Part shown: positions 33,402 through 42,041 of the stretch, piece by piece
Numbering within the stretch: the stretch's first letter is position 1
Layout: each line of letters opens with the position of its first letter
Assembly (NCBI GenBank): GCA_965199595.1
Contig: OZ241182.1
Coordinates: 2,046,001-2,110,000, forward strand
Direction: 5' to 3'
From: JBBROS01 sp965199595
Lineage (GTDB): Bacteria > Pseudomonadota > Alphaproteobacteria > Acetobacterales > Acetobacteraceae
DNA: 64,000 nucleotides
Position numbers and translations under genes: made by a program
Notes under the pieces: model-generated
What the model saw: the letters and a program-made list of their open reading frames with translations, nothing else
Told to the model about the DNA's origin: nothing
Databases searched by the model: none

Positions 33402-34379
33402 ATGTTGAACCGACGCACCGCGCTGCTTGGCGCCGCCGCCCTCCCGCTCGTCCTGCCGCCGGCCGGGCCAGCCCTCGCCCAGGACTCGTTCGCCGCCTTC
33501 GTGGCCGGTGTGAAGGCCGAGGCACGGCGCGGCGGCATCGGCGACGAGACCCTGACCTCGGCCTTTGCCGGGGTGTCGCCGAACCAGCGCGTCATCGAGC
33601 TGGACCGCCGCCAACCGGAATCCAGCATGAGCTGGGCCGAGTTCCGCGCCAAGATCCTGCCGGCGGAGAAGCTTCGGCTGGCGCGGGAGAGCTATGGGCG
33701 CGAGCAGGCCCTGCTTTCGCAGGTCGAGGCGCGGTTTGGGGTGGACGCCCACATCATCATCGGCATCTGGGGCGCCGAGACCCGCTTTGGCGCCATCCGC
33801 GGCAACTACAACCTGGTCGAGGCGCTCTCGACCCTGGCCTGGGAAGGACGGCGGGGGGCCTATTTCCGCAAGGAGCTGTTGAACGTGCTCCGGATCCTCC
33901 AGGCAGGCGATGTGACGCCCGCGAAGGCGACCGGCAGCTGGGCCGGGGCCATGGGCCAGCCGCAGTTCATGCCCAGCTCGTTCCTCACCTATGCCGTGGA
34001 CTTCGATGGCGACGGCCGGCGCGACATCTGGGAGAGCAAGCCCGACGTGTTCGGCTCCATCGCCAACTATCTGGCCAAGAGCGGGTGGCGGGCCGGAGAG
34101 CCCTGGGGCCAGCCGGTCAGGATCCCGCCGGGCTTCAATGTGGCCGGTGCGAACCGCGACGCCCGCCGCAGCCTGGGGGAATGGATGCGCGAGGGCGTGA
34201 CCCGCGCCGATGGGCGTCCCTTCGGCCGCAGCGACGTGATAGGGGCTGTGCTGGTGCCGGACCACGTGCCCGGCGGCGACGCCTTCATCGTGTATCAGAA
34301 CTTCAACGCCATCCGACGCTACAACCCGTCGGACTTCTATGCGCTGACCGTGGGCCTGCTGGCCGACGCGAGCGCGTGA
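33402..34379 (+). CDS. mltB: Lytic murein transglycosylase B-like
   Basis: This 325-residue envelope enzyme cleaves the peptidoglycan MurNAc-GlcNAc bond with formation of anhydro-MurNAc. A twin-arginine-like start (LNRRTALLGAAALPLVLPPA) leads to the SLT_2 domain. The catalytic Glu126 lies in GIWGAETRFG, and downstream GSWAGAMGQPQFMPSSFLTY and VDFDGDGRRDIW are family hallmarks. ATG 33402 places the signal peptide at the start. Its TGA overlaps the GTG of rlpA, so the two are coupled. Confidence 0.94.
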   Translation: MLNRRTALLGAAALPLVLPPAGPALAQDSFAAFVAGVKAEARRGGIGDETLTSAFAGVSPNQRVIELDRRQPESSMSWAEFRAKILPAEKLRLARESYGREQALLSQVEARFGVDAHIIIGIWGAETRFGAIRGNYNLVEALSTLAWEGRRGAYFRKELLNVLRILQAGDVTPAKATGSWAGAMGQPQFMPSSFLTYAVDFDGDGRRDIWESKPDVFGSIANYLAKSGWRAGEPWGQPVRIPPGFNVAGANRDARRSLGEWMREGVTRADGRPFGRSDVIGAVLVPDHVPGGDAFIVYQNFNAIRRYNPSDFYALTVGLLADASA

Positions 34380-35266
34380 ACGCCTGGCGCGCCACGGCCG
34401 GCCTGCTGCTGGCTCTGACCGCGCTGGGCTGCACCAGGCGGGTGCCGACGCCAGCGGGCCCGGTGCATTACGTGGTGGGCAGCGGCTACCAGGCGGGCGG
34501 CACCTGGTTTTACCCACGCGAGGATTTCCGCTATGACGCGACCGGGCTGGCGAGCGTTCTGCCGGACCGCAGCGGGGTGACGGCGGATGGCGAGGCGCTG
34601 GACGCCACCGCCATGACGGCCGCGCACCAGACATTGCAGCTTCCGGCCATCGCGCGGGTGACGAACCTGAACACCGGGGCACAGGTGCTGCTGCGCATCA
34701 ACGACCGCGGGCCAGCGACGCCGTCCCGGGTGATCGGGCTGTCCCGCCGCAGTGCCGCGCTGCTGGGGATCTCAGGCGTCGGGCGCGTGCGGGTGCAGGT
34801 TGATGAGGGCATAAGCCAGGCGCTGCGTGAACAGCTGAATGGTGGGCCCAGGGTCCCCGTGACGGCTGCACCACGCGGGCAGGTGACCTCGGAGGCCCTG
34901 GCACCCCCCAGCGGCACGACCGCCTCTGGCCGGGTGCGGAGCGCGAGCGCCGCCCAGGCCGCCACGATGGACACAGTGACGGAGGCGGACAGGGTGCCGG
35001 ACCGTCTGCCGGAGACGGTGCAGCAGGGGGTGGCCGCGCCGGGTCAGCTGATGATCCGTGCCGGGTCGTTCAGCCAGATGCAGTATGCCGCGCGCGTGGA
35101 AGCCCGGCTTGCGCGGATCGGCGCCCGGATCGGGCGGGAGCGCGACGGCCGGTCGGAGCGGTATGATGTCCAGGCCGGGCCATTTCCCACGGTGGCCGCG
35201 GCTGATGCGGCGCTGGACCAGGCGCTGCGTGCCGGCGTATCCGATGCGCGCATCGTCGTCGAATAA
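34376..35266 (+). CDS. rlpA: RlpA-like septal/envelope lipoprotein with SPOR domain
   Basis: This 296-residue protein starts at GTG 34376, overlapping the mltB stop (GTGA). A lipobox signal (LLLALTALGC) is followed by a double-psi beta-barrel domain with the RlpA pattern ATAMTAAHQTLQLPAIARVT, then INDRGPATPSRVIGLSRRSA. The C-terminal 75 residues form a SPOR repeat (MIRAGSFSQMQYAARVEARL), which binds denuded glycan strands at the division site. RlpA proteins of some bacteria are lytic transglycosylases; in others this activity is absent. It lies in a peptidoglycan-remodelling trio with mltB and dacC. Confidence 0.92.
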   Translation: MNAWRATAGLLLALTALGCTRRVPTPAGPVHYVVGSGYQAGGTWFYPREDFRYDATGLASVLPDRSGVTADGEALDATAMTAAHQTLQLPAIARVTNLNTGAQVLLRINDRGPATPSRVIGLSRRSAALLGISGVGRVRVQVDEGISQALREQLNGGPRVPVTAAPRGQVTSEALAPPSGTTASGRVRSASAAQAATMDTVTEADRVPDRLPETVQQGVAAPGQLMIRAGSFSQMQYAARVEARLARIGARIGRERDGRSERYDVQAGPFPTVAAADAALDQALRAGVSDARIVVE

Positions 35267-35278
35267 CGGAGTCGAGCC

Positions 35279-36496
35279 GTGTTGAACCGTCGTTTGCTTC
35301 TGGCCGCCCCACTCCTGCCCGTTGCCGCCGTGCCGCTCAGTGCACCCGCGCTTGCCCAGGCTAGGCCACGTGTTGCCAGCCGCCGGGTGCCGCCAGCGCC
35401 GCCGCCGACCGGCAGCCCGGCAACCACGCCGCTCGGCCCGCTCGACACCGCGGCCAAGTGGGCGATCGTGCTGGACTTCAACACGGGCGCCACGCTGCTG
35501 GACAAGGAGGCGGATACCCCGATGCCGCCCTCCTCCATGACCAAGCTGATGACGGCCTACATCGTCTATTCCATGCTGAAGTCCGGCCGTCTGCAGCTGA
35601 CCCAGGAGCTGCCGGTCAGCGAGAAGGCCTGGCGCATGCAAGGTTCCAAGATGTTCGTGCCGTTGAACGGCACGGTGAAGGTGGAGGACCTGATCCGCGG
35701 CATGATCGTGCAGTCCGGCAATGACGCGTGCATCGTGCTGGCCGAAGGGATTGCCGGGTCCGAGGAGCAGTTCGTCGAGCTGATGAACGCCCGAGCGAAA
35801 GAGATGGGGCTGCAGGCCGCCAACTTCCGGAACTGCACCGGCTGGCCGGATCCGGAGCAGCGGATGTCCTGCCGCGACATCGCCACCGTTGCCCGGCGCT
35901 TGATCACGGACTTCCCGGAGTACTATCGCTACGACAGCGAGAAATCGTTCAAATACAATAATATCTCCCAAGATAATCGCAACACGCTGGTGCAGAAGGG
36001 CATCGCGGATGGTCTCAAGACCGGCCATACCGATGCCGGCGGGTATGGACTGGTGGCGAGTGCACAGCGCAGCGGGCGCCGGGTGATTGTGGTTGTGAAC
36101 GGCTGCACCTCCATGCACCAGCGCGGCGAGGAGGGCGAACGGCTGCTGGAGTGGAGCTTCCGCGAATTCGAGAACGTGACGCTGTTCACCGCCGGTGACA
36201 CGGTGGACAACGCAAAGGTGTGGCTTGGCAGCAGCGCGATCGTGCCTCTGGTGGGCGGCCGCGACCTGGTGCTGACCATGCCGCGGCAGTGGCGCCGCAG
36301 CGCGAAGATCTCGGTGGAATACCCGAGCCCAATTCCTGCGCCGATCAGCCGGGGTGATGTGGTGGGTAAGCTGATGGTGTCGGGTCAGGGGGTGCCGTCC
36401 ATGGACGTGCCCTTGCTGGCTGGGGCGGACGTGACACGGCTTGGCTTGCCGGGCCGGGCCATCGCGGTCGTGTCGCGCTACGTCACCGGGTCCTGA
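35279..36496 (+). CDS. dacC: D-alanyl-D-alanine carboxypeptidase (PBP5/6 family)
   Basis: This 405-residue serine-type carboxypeptidase trims the terminal D-Ala of peptidoglycan pentapeptides in the periplasm. All three penicillin-binding motifs are visible: SxxK (Ser86-Met-Thr-Lys89 in PPSSMTKLM), SxN (QSGNDACIV) and KTG (GLKTGHTDAGG). A C-terminal PBP5-type beta domain follows. The N-terminal signal peptide starts with GTG 35279, and a Pro-rich linker precedes the catalytic domain. It is 12 bases after rlpA and directly followed by tmk. The exact symbol (dacA, dacC or dacF) cannot be fixed. Confidence 0.93.
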   Translation: MLNRRLLLAAPLLPVAAVPLSAPALAQARPRVASRRVPPAPPPTGSPATTPLGPLDTAAKWAIVLDFNTGATLLDKEADTPMPPSSMTKLMTAYIVYSMLKSGRLQLTQELPVSEKAWRMQGSKMFVPLNGTVKVEDLIRGMIVQSGNDACIVLAEGIAGSEEQFVELMNARAKEMGLQAANFRNCTGWPDPEQRMSCRDIATVARRLITDFPEYYRYDSEKSFKYNNISQDNRNTLVQKGIADGLKTGHTDAGGYGLVASAQRSGRRVIVVVNGCTSMHQRGEEGERLLEWSFREFENVTLFTAGDTVDNAKVWLGSSAIVPLVGGRDLVLTMPRQWRRSAKISVEYPSPIPAPISRGDVVGKLMVSGQGVPSMDVPLLAGADVTRLGLPGRAIAVVSRYVTGS

Positions 36497-36500
36497 CCAC

Positions 36501-37097
36501 CTGTTCATCACGCTGGAAGGCGGCGAGGGCGCCGGGAAGAGCACCCAGGCGCGTTTGTTGGCAGCGGCCCTGGCGGAGGCAGGCCGAGCCGTTCTGCTGA
36601 CGCGCGAGCCTGGCGGGGCGCCGGGCTCGGAGGCATTGCGGGCGATGCTGCTGGGCGGCATTCACCGCTGGTCACCAGCCGCGGAAACCCATCTGCATTT
36701 CGCGGCACGGGCGGAGCACCTGGCCTGCACGATATTGCCTGCCCTGGACGCTGGGCTGACGGTGGTGTGCGACCGCTTTGCCGATAGCACCTTGGCCTAT
36801 CAGGGATATGGGCTTGGTGCGGAGCGGCCTCTCATCCTGGAGCTGACGCGCCTCCTGCCGCGCCGGCCGGACCTGACACTCGTGCTGACGGTGAGCCCGA
36901 CACGAGCGGCGGAACGGATCGCAGCCCGGCGCCAGCCGCTCGATCACTACGAAACCATGGACGCCGCCTTTCATGCCCGTGTCGCGGCAGGGTTTGCCGA
37001 GATCGCCCATACCGAGCCGCAGCGCTGCCGCGTGATCGATGCGGATCGGGGCATCGCGGCTGTGCACGCCTCGATCATGACGGTAGTTGCATGTTAG
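36501..37097 (+). CDS. tmk: Thymidylate kinase (probable CTG start)
   Basis: This protein of about 198 residues phosphorylates dTMP to dTDP. It has P-loop FITLEGGEGAGKSTQ, the dTMP-binding DR motif (VCDRFADSTLAYQGYG) and a LID-type arginine segment (RIAARRQPLDHYE). Family proteins begin with Met immediately before FITLEGG or FITFEGG. Here that codon is CTG at 36501, 4 bases after the dacC stop. The only standard in-frame start upstream is TTG 36441, which lies inside dacC and adds 20 residues without family similarity. CTG initiation coupled to dacC is therefore likely. Its stop overlaps holB. Confidence 0.9.
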   Translation: MFITLEGGEGAGKSTQARLLAAALAEAGRAVLLTREPGGAPGSEALRAMLLGGIHRWSPAAETHLHFAARAEHLACTILPALDAGLTVVCDRFADSTLAYQGYGLGAERPLILELTRLLPRRPDLTLVLTVSPTRAAERIAARRQPLDHYETMDAAFHARVAAGFAEIAHTEPQRCRVIDADRGIAAVHASIMTVVAC

Positions 37098-38077
37098 CGC
37101 CGCGTGAGAACCCTATGATGTTTGGACATAATGCCGCACAGGGCGCGTTTGCGGACGGCTTGAGGGCGGGGCGTCTGCATCACGCATGGCTGCTCACCGG
37201 ATCGCCCGGCGTGGGGAAGGCGAGCCTCGCATTTCGCATGGCCCGGCAGTTGCTCTCACCCGACGCCGATCCGAACGACCCGGCCAACCCCGTGTTCCGG
37301 CGGATCGCCCATGGCAGCCATGCCGACGTCCTGACCATCGAACGCGAGACGGATCAGAAGACGAAGAAGTTGAGGCGCGAGGTTGCCGTCGACCAGGTGC
37401 GTGATGTCGCCGGTTTCCTGCACCTCACCCCGGCTGAAGGCGGCTGGCGTGTGGTGGTGGTGGACGGTGTCGAAACCCTGAACCGGAATGCCGCGAATGC
37501 CTTGCTGAAGGTTCTGGAGGAGCCGCCCCGGCGCGCGATCCTGCTGATGACGGCTGATGCGCCAGGCCGGCTGCTGCCGACCATCCGCAGTCGCTGTCGG
37601 CAACTTCGGCTCGACGGCTTGGCGCCGCCGGAGATGCACGACGCGCTGCAGGTCCTGCTGCCGGACCTTGATGAGGATACCCGGTCTGCGTTGATGGTGT
37701 TGGGGGATGGATCACCGGGCCGGGCGGTAGCCTTGGCCAGCGAGGGTGCCGTGGTGCTGTCCGGAATGGTGCGCGACGTGCTGGCGACGCCGTCGCTTCC
37801 CGTGAGCCGAATGTATGAGGTGGCCGAGCGCGTGACGCGGACCGAGGGTGGGTTCGAGACCTTCATGGCACTGCTGCAGGCCGGGGTGGCAGACGCGGTG
37901 CGCGGGGCGGCCCGGTCTGGGGCTGCCGCCCTTGTGCGCCGGCCTCTGGCGGAATGGGGTGAAGTGTGGCACGCGCTGGGACACCTGCAGAATGAAACCG
38001 AGCGGTTCAACCTGGATCGGCGCACCGCCGTAGTCTCTGGGTTGCAGCTGCTGACGAAAGCCGAACAGCTACAATGA
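37091..38077 (+). CDS. holB: DNA polymerase III delta-prime subunit
   Basis: This 328-residue clamp-loader subunit has the family opening FGHNAAQGAFADGLRAGRLH, the P-loop-like GSPGVGKASLAFRMA, and the segment EALNR-type ETLNRNAANALLKVLEEPPR, which is diagnostic for delta-prime/gamma AAA+ proteins, followed by TIRSRCRQLRLDGL (sensor 1/SRC motif). It overlaps tmk by 7 bases and metG by 4, the usual tmk-holB-metG arrangement of alphaproteobacteria. Confidence 0.94.
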   Translation: MLAPRENPMMFGHNAAQGAFADGLRAGRLHHAWLLTGSPGVGKASLAFRMARQLLSPDADPNDPANPVFRRIAHGSHADVLTIERETDQKTKKLRREVAVDQVRDVAGFLHLTPAEGGWRVVVVDGVETLNRNAANALLKVLEEPPRRAILLMTADAPGRLLPTIRSRCRQLRLDGLAPPEMHDALQVLLPDLDEDTRSALMVLGDGSPGRAVALASEGAVVLSGMVRDVLATPSLPVSRMYEVAERVTRTEGGFETFMALLQAGVADAVRGAARSGAAALVRRPLAEWGEVWHALGHLQNETERFNLDRRTAVVSGLQLLTKAEQLQ

Positions 38078-39612
38078 AACCAACCTACTATATCACGACG
38101 CCCATCTACTACGTGAACGGCGCTCCCCATATCGGCCATGCGAACACCTCGGTTGCCGCCGATGCGCTGGCCCGATGGAAACGGCTTGACGGCTATGACG
38201 TGCTGTTCCTGACCGGGACTGACGAGCATGGGCAGAAGGTGGAGAAGGCAGCGGCGGATGCCGGGGTGGGGCCGCAGGCCTTTGTGGACGCCGTCTCCGG
38301 GCAGTTCCGTGCCATGGGGTCGCTGATGAACCTGTCAAACGACCAGTTCATCCGCACCACCGAGCCGCGGCATCATGCTGCCTGCCAGGCGCTCTGGAGC
38401 CGGTTGCAGGAACGGGGGGAAATCTATCTCGGTGAATATGCCGGCTGGTATGCCGTGCGTGACGAGGCGTTCTATGCCGAGGACGAACTCGCAACCCGGG
38501 CAGATGGCATTCGTGTGTCCACGGCGACGGGCGCGCCCGTCGAATGGGTGACGGAGCCGTCGTATTTCTTCCGGCTGTCCGCCTGGCAGGACCGGCTGCT
38601 CGCCCTGTATGAGGCGGTGCCGGACACCGTCATGCCGCAGGCGCGGCGCAACGAGATCATCAGCTTCGTGCGCAGCGGCCTCAACGACCTCTCGATCAGC
38701 CGCACCAGCTTCCGTTGGGGCGTGCCGGTCCCTGGTGATCCGGCGCACGTGATGTACGTGTGGCTGGACGCCCTGGCCAACTACCTGACTGCAGTAGGAT
38801 ATCCGGATGAGAACGCCGAATTGTGGCGGTTCTGGCCTGCCGACCTGCACCTGGTCGGCAAGGACATCGTCCGCTTCCACACCGTATTCTGGCCGGCATT
38901 CCTCATGGCCGCCGGGCTCGAGCCGCCAAAGGCTGTATTCTCAACGGGTTGGTGGACGGTGCGTGGCGAGAAGATGAGCAAGTCGATTGGCAACGTCATC
39001 TCGCCGGACGAGCTTGTGGCCAAGTACGGCGTCGATCCCGTTCGGTTCTTCCTGTTGCGCGAAGTGCCGTTCGGGAATGATGCAGATTTCAACGACGCAG
39101 CTTTGATACGTCGCATGAACAGTGAGTTGGCGAATGATCTTGGCAACCTCGCGCAGCGTACGCTGTCTCAGGTCGCCAAGAACCTTGGCGGCATCCTACC
39201 TACGCCGGCGACCCCCAGGGAGGCGGATCGTGCGCTGCTCGATGCCGCAGCCGCGTTGCCGGACGCGCTTCGGGACATGATGAACCGGCAGGCGTTAAGC
39301 GAGGCGATCGAAGAGGTGTGGAAGGTGATCCGGGCGGCCAACGCCTATATCGACCACCAGGCGCCCTGGGCTCTTCGCAAGACTGACCCGGTGCGCATGG
39401 CCGACGTTCTCCGCATTCTTGTGGACGTGATCCGCGCCGTCGCGACCGTGTTGCAGCCGGTGATGCCGGACAGCATGGCGCGCATGCTGGACCAGTTGGC
39501 CGTGCCGAACGAAGCCCGGGACCTGGCAGCCTTGTCGGTGCCGCTGCCCGCCGGGTTGACGTTGCCGCCGCCATCCGGCGTGTTCCCGCGGTATGTCGAG
39601 CCTGTGGCGTGA
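38074..39612 (+). CDS. metG: Methionyl-tRNA synthetase
   Basis: This 512-residue class I synthetase charges tRNA-Met. The HIGH signature is PHIGHANT, in the N-terminal Rossmann fold opening YYITTPIYYVNGAPHIGHAN. KMSKS is at about 300-304 (GEKMSKSIGN). The anticodon-binding helices follow (YIDHQAPWALRK). It lacks the C-terminal tRNA-binding EMAP-like dimerisation domain of E. coli MetG, and no zinc-finger cysteine cluster is evident, as in the shorter alphaproteobacterial form. It overlaps holB (ATGA) and touches tatD (TGATG). Confidence 0.95.
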   Translation: MKPTYYITTPIYYVNGAPHIGHANTSVAADALARWKRLDGYDVLFLTGTDEHGQKVEKAAADAGVGPQAFVDAVSGQFRAMGSLMNLSNDQFIRTTEPRHHAACQALWSRLQERGEIYLGEYAGWYAVRDEAFYAEDELATRADGIRVSTATGAPVEWVTEPSYFFRLSAWQDRLLALYEAVPDTVMPQARRNEIISFVRSGLNDLSISRTSFRWGVPVPGDPAHVMYVWLDALANYLTAVGYPDENAELWRFWPADLHLVGKDIVRFHTVFWPAFLMAAGLEPPKAVFSTGWWTVRGEKMSKSIGNVISPDELVAKYGVDPVRFFLLREVPFGNDADFNDAALIRRMNSELANDLGNLAQRTLSQVAKNLGGILPTPATPREADRALLDAAAALPDALRDMMNRQALSEAIEEVWKVIRAANAYIDHQAPWALRKTDPVRMADVLRILVDVIRAVATVLQPVMPDSMARMLDQLAVPNEARDLAALSVPLPAGLTLPPPSGVFPRYVEPVA

Positions 39613-40385
39613 TGCTGATCGACTCGCACTGTCATCTTGACATGTTTCCGGAGGAGGAGCGCGCGGACCTTGTCGCGCGAGCCGTCGCAGCCGGTGTGAT
39701 GGAGATGGTGACGATCGGCACGCGGCTGGGACAATCGCGCCAGCTCATCGAGCTTGCATCGAAGTTCCGGAACGTCTGGTGCACGGTGGGCGTGCATCCT
39801 CATAATGCGGGGGAGGGGCCGCCATGCGACCCTATGGCACTGGCAGCCCTGACGCGGCACGAGAAGGTCATCGGGCTGGGTGAGAGCGGGCTCGACTATT
39901 TCTACGACAAGGCGCCGCACGCCGCGCAGCAGGCCTCGTTCCGCGCGCACGTCCGGGCGGCGCAGATCTCGGGCCTGCCGCTGGTTATCCATGCCCGCAA
40001 CGCTGACGAAGATATTGCGCGAATGCTGAAAGATGAATGGGATGCGGGTGGGCCGTTCAAGTTCCTGCTGCATTGTTTCAGCTCTGGCCGAGCCTTGGCC
40101 GAGGTCGCCTTGGCACTGGGAGGCAGCCTCAGTTTCTCGGGCATCCTGACCTTCCCCAAAAGCCAGGAGATTCGTGACATCGCTGGCGATGCGCCGGCAG
40201 ACCGTATCCTCGTGGAAACTGACGCTCCCTATCTGGCACCCGCCCCGTTTCGTGGGAAGCGCAATGAACCGTCCTATGCCGCTGCGACCGCAAAGGTGCT
40301 GGCCGGGGTTCGTGGCCTGTCTCCCGATGAGCTTGCGGAGCTCACCACGGCGAACTTCCGTCGCCTGTTCTCAAAGGCGGCCTGA
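39612..40385 (+). CDS. tatD: TatD-family metal-dependent DNase/hydrolase
   Basis: This 257-residue TIM-barrel hydrolase has the TatD metal motif DSHCHLDMF at the start, GLGESGLDYFYDKAPHAAQQ in the middle, HARNADEDIARML, and a late ETDAPYLAP. Members are Mg-dependent 3'-5' exonucleases or deoxyribonucleases. ATG 39612 is preferred because it overlaps the metG stop as TGATG; GTG 39609 is one codon upstream. The metG-tatD-MBL order is conserved in this group. Confidence 0.93.
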   Translation: MLIDSHCHLDMFPEEERADLVARAVAAGVMEMVTIGTRLGQSRQLIELASKFRNVWCTVGVHPHNAGEGPPCDPMALAALTRHEKVIGLGESGLDYFYDKAPHAAQQASFRAHVRAAQISGLPLVIHARNADEDIARMLKDEWDAGGPFKFLLHCFSSGRALAEVALALGGSLSFSGILTFPKSQEIRDIAGDAPADRILVETDAPYLAPAPFRGKRNEPSYAAATAKVLAGVRGLSPDELAELTTANFRRLFSKAA

Positions 40386-41176
40386 TGCCGCGCGTCACCA
40401 TGCTCGGCTGCGGCGGTTCGGCCGGCGTGCCGCAGATCGGCGGTGCCGACGGCCGCGGCGACTGGGGCGCCTGTGACCCGGCAGAGCCCCGCAACCGGCG
40501 CACCCGCTCCAGCATCGTGATTGAACAAGGCGGCCGCCGGCTGCTGATCGACGCATCACCGGACCTCCGCCAGCAGCTTATTGCCTGTGGCATCGCGTCG
40601 GTCGATGGCATTCTGTTTACCCACGCCCATGCCGACCATGTGTTTGGCATCGATGAGATCCGGATCCTCAATCGTGTGATCGGCCGCCCGCTGGACACCT
40701 ATGCGACAGAGCGGACGCTGGGCGAGCTGAACCTGCGGTTCGACTATGCCTTCCGGCCATGGCAACCGCCCACGTTCTTCCGGCCGGTGCTGGTGCCGCA
40801 CACGGTGCACCCGGGGGAGACGATTTCGGCAGGCGGGATCACCCTCGAGCTGTTCGAGCAGGACCACGGGTTCATGCCGACTCTGGGCCTGCGCGCCGGC
40901 GGCTTCGGCTACTCGACAGACGTGGTTCGCATGGACGAGGCGGCGCTGCGCACGTTGGAAGGCGTGGACACCTGGGTGGTCGACTGCTTTCAGCGCAATG
41001 GACACAACACGCACGCCAACCTGAACCAGGTGCTGGCCTGGGCCGAACGGATCAAGCCGCGGCGCACCGTGCTGACCCATATGGGACACGACCTGGATTG
41101 GAGCTGGCTCATCGGACGGCTGCCGCCGGGGTTTGAGCCCGGCGCGGATGGACTTGTGCTGGATGTGCCCGACTGA
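40385..41176 (+). CDS. MBL-fold metallohydrolase (PhnP-like)
   Basis: This 263-residue protein has a metallo-beta-lactamase fold with the metal motif THAHADHVFGIDE, preceded by LIDASPDLRQQLIACG. Its opening MLGCGGSAGVPQIGG is typical of the PhnP/RNase Z-like group. Later metal ligands appear as DCFQRNGHNTHANLN and THMGHDLDW. PhnP relatives are cyclic phosphodiesterases; the substrate here is unknown. It is coupled to tatD and mazG by TGATG junctions. Confidence 0.92.
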   Translation: MPRVTMLGCGGSAGVPQIGGADGRGDWGACDPAEPRNRRTRSSIVIEQGGRRLLIDASPDLRQQLIACGIASVDGILFTHAHADHVFGIDEIRILNRVIGRPLDTYATERTLGELNLRFDYAFRPWQPPTFFRPVLVPHTVHPGETISAGGITLELFEQDHGFMPTLGLRAGGFGYSTDVVRMDEAALRTLEGVDTWVVDCFQRNGHNTHANLNQVLAWAERIKPRRTVLTHMGHDLDWSWLIGRLPPGFEPGADGLVLDVPD

Positions 41177-42009
41177 TGACCGACAATACTTTCCATAATT
41201 CCCATTATCGGACTGATGCGCCAGACGGCAGATCTCCGGAGGCCGAGCTGTCTCGCCTGCTCGACGTCATGGCTCAACTCCGCGATCCCGCAACGGGTTG
41301 CCCGTGGGACCAGGTTCAGACATTTGAAACGATTGCGCCCTACACCATCGAGGAAGCCTACGAAGTGGCCGACGCCATCGCTCGGCGCGATATGGCGCAG
41401 CTGCCGGATGAACTCGGCGATCTGCTGTTTCAGATCGTCTATCATGCGCGCATGGCGGAAGAAGCCGGGCTGTTCGGGTTTGGCGAGATTGCGCGGGTGA
41501 TCACCGACAAGATGATACGCAGGCATCCCCAGGTCTTCCCTGGAACTGCGGGACCGCGGTCTGCCGATTGGGAAAGCGGCAAGCGCGCCGAGCGTCAGTC
41601 ACGGTCCGAACATCGGGTGCTGGACGGGATTTCCGCAAACTTGCCGAGCCTCACGCAGGCACTCAAGATTACGGCCCGGGTGGGCCGGATTGGGTTTGAC
41701 TGGCCTGACGCTGAGTCGGTGATCCTCAAGCTTGAGGAAGAGATCGCCGAGGTGCGTGCGGAGCTCGCGGATCGGAACCCTGTCCGGCTGGCAGACGAGG
41801 TTGGAGATGTGTTGTTTGTGGTAGCCAATCTGGCCCGCAAGCTGGGCCTCGATCCCGAGCGCTGCCTTCGTGATGCCAACGCCAAGTTCACATGTCGTTT
41901 CAACGCCGTGGAGGAGGCTTTGGCGAGTCGCGGGCTTACCCCGGCGGATGCGTCCTTGCCCGAGATGGAAGCCGAATGGATCGAAGTCAAGGCGCGGGAA
42001 TGCCGGTAG
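41176..42009 (+). CDS. mazG: Nucleoside triphosphate pyrophosphohydrolase MazG
   Basis: This 277-residue protein contains two tandem MazG domains. The first reads LRDPATGCPWDQVQTFETIA, then TIEEAYEVADAIARRD and LPDELGDLLFQIVYHARMAE; EExxE/ExxD metal ligands are visible. The second reads VILKLEEEIAEVRAELADRN and ADEVGDVLFVVANLARKLGL. The enzyme hydrolyses NTPs and dNTPs to monophosphates and pyrophosphate, removing aberrant nucleotides. It ends the forward housekeeping cluster and is convergent with hflX. Confidence 0.95.
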   Translation: MTDNTFHNSHYRTDAPDGRSPEAELSRLLDVMAQLRDPATGCPWDQVQTFETIAPYTIEEAYEVADAIARRDMAQLPDELGDLLFQIVYHARMAEEAGLFGFGEIARVITDKMIRRHPQVFPGTAGPRSADWESGKRAERQSRSEHRVLDGISANLPSLTQALKITARVGRIGFDWPDAESVILKLEEEIAEVRAELADRNPVRLADEVGDVLFVVANLARKLGLDPERCLRDANAKFTCRFNAVEEALASRGLTPADASLPEMEAEWIEVKARECR

Positions 42010-42041
42010 GCTCGCCTTTCAGACGGGATCGGGCGAGGCGC

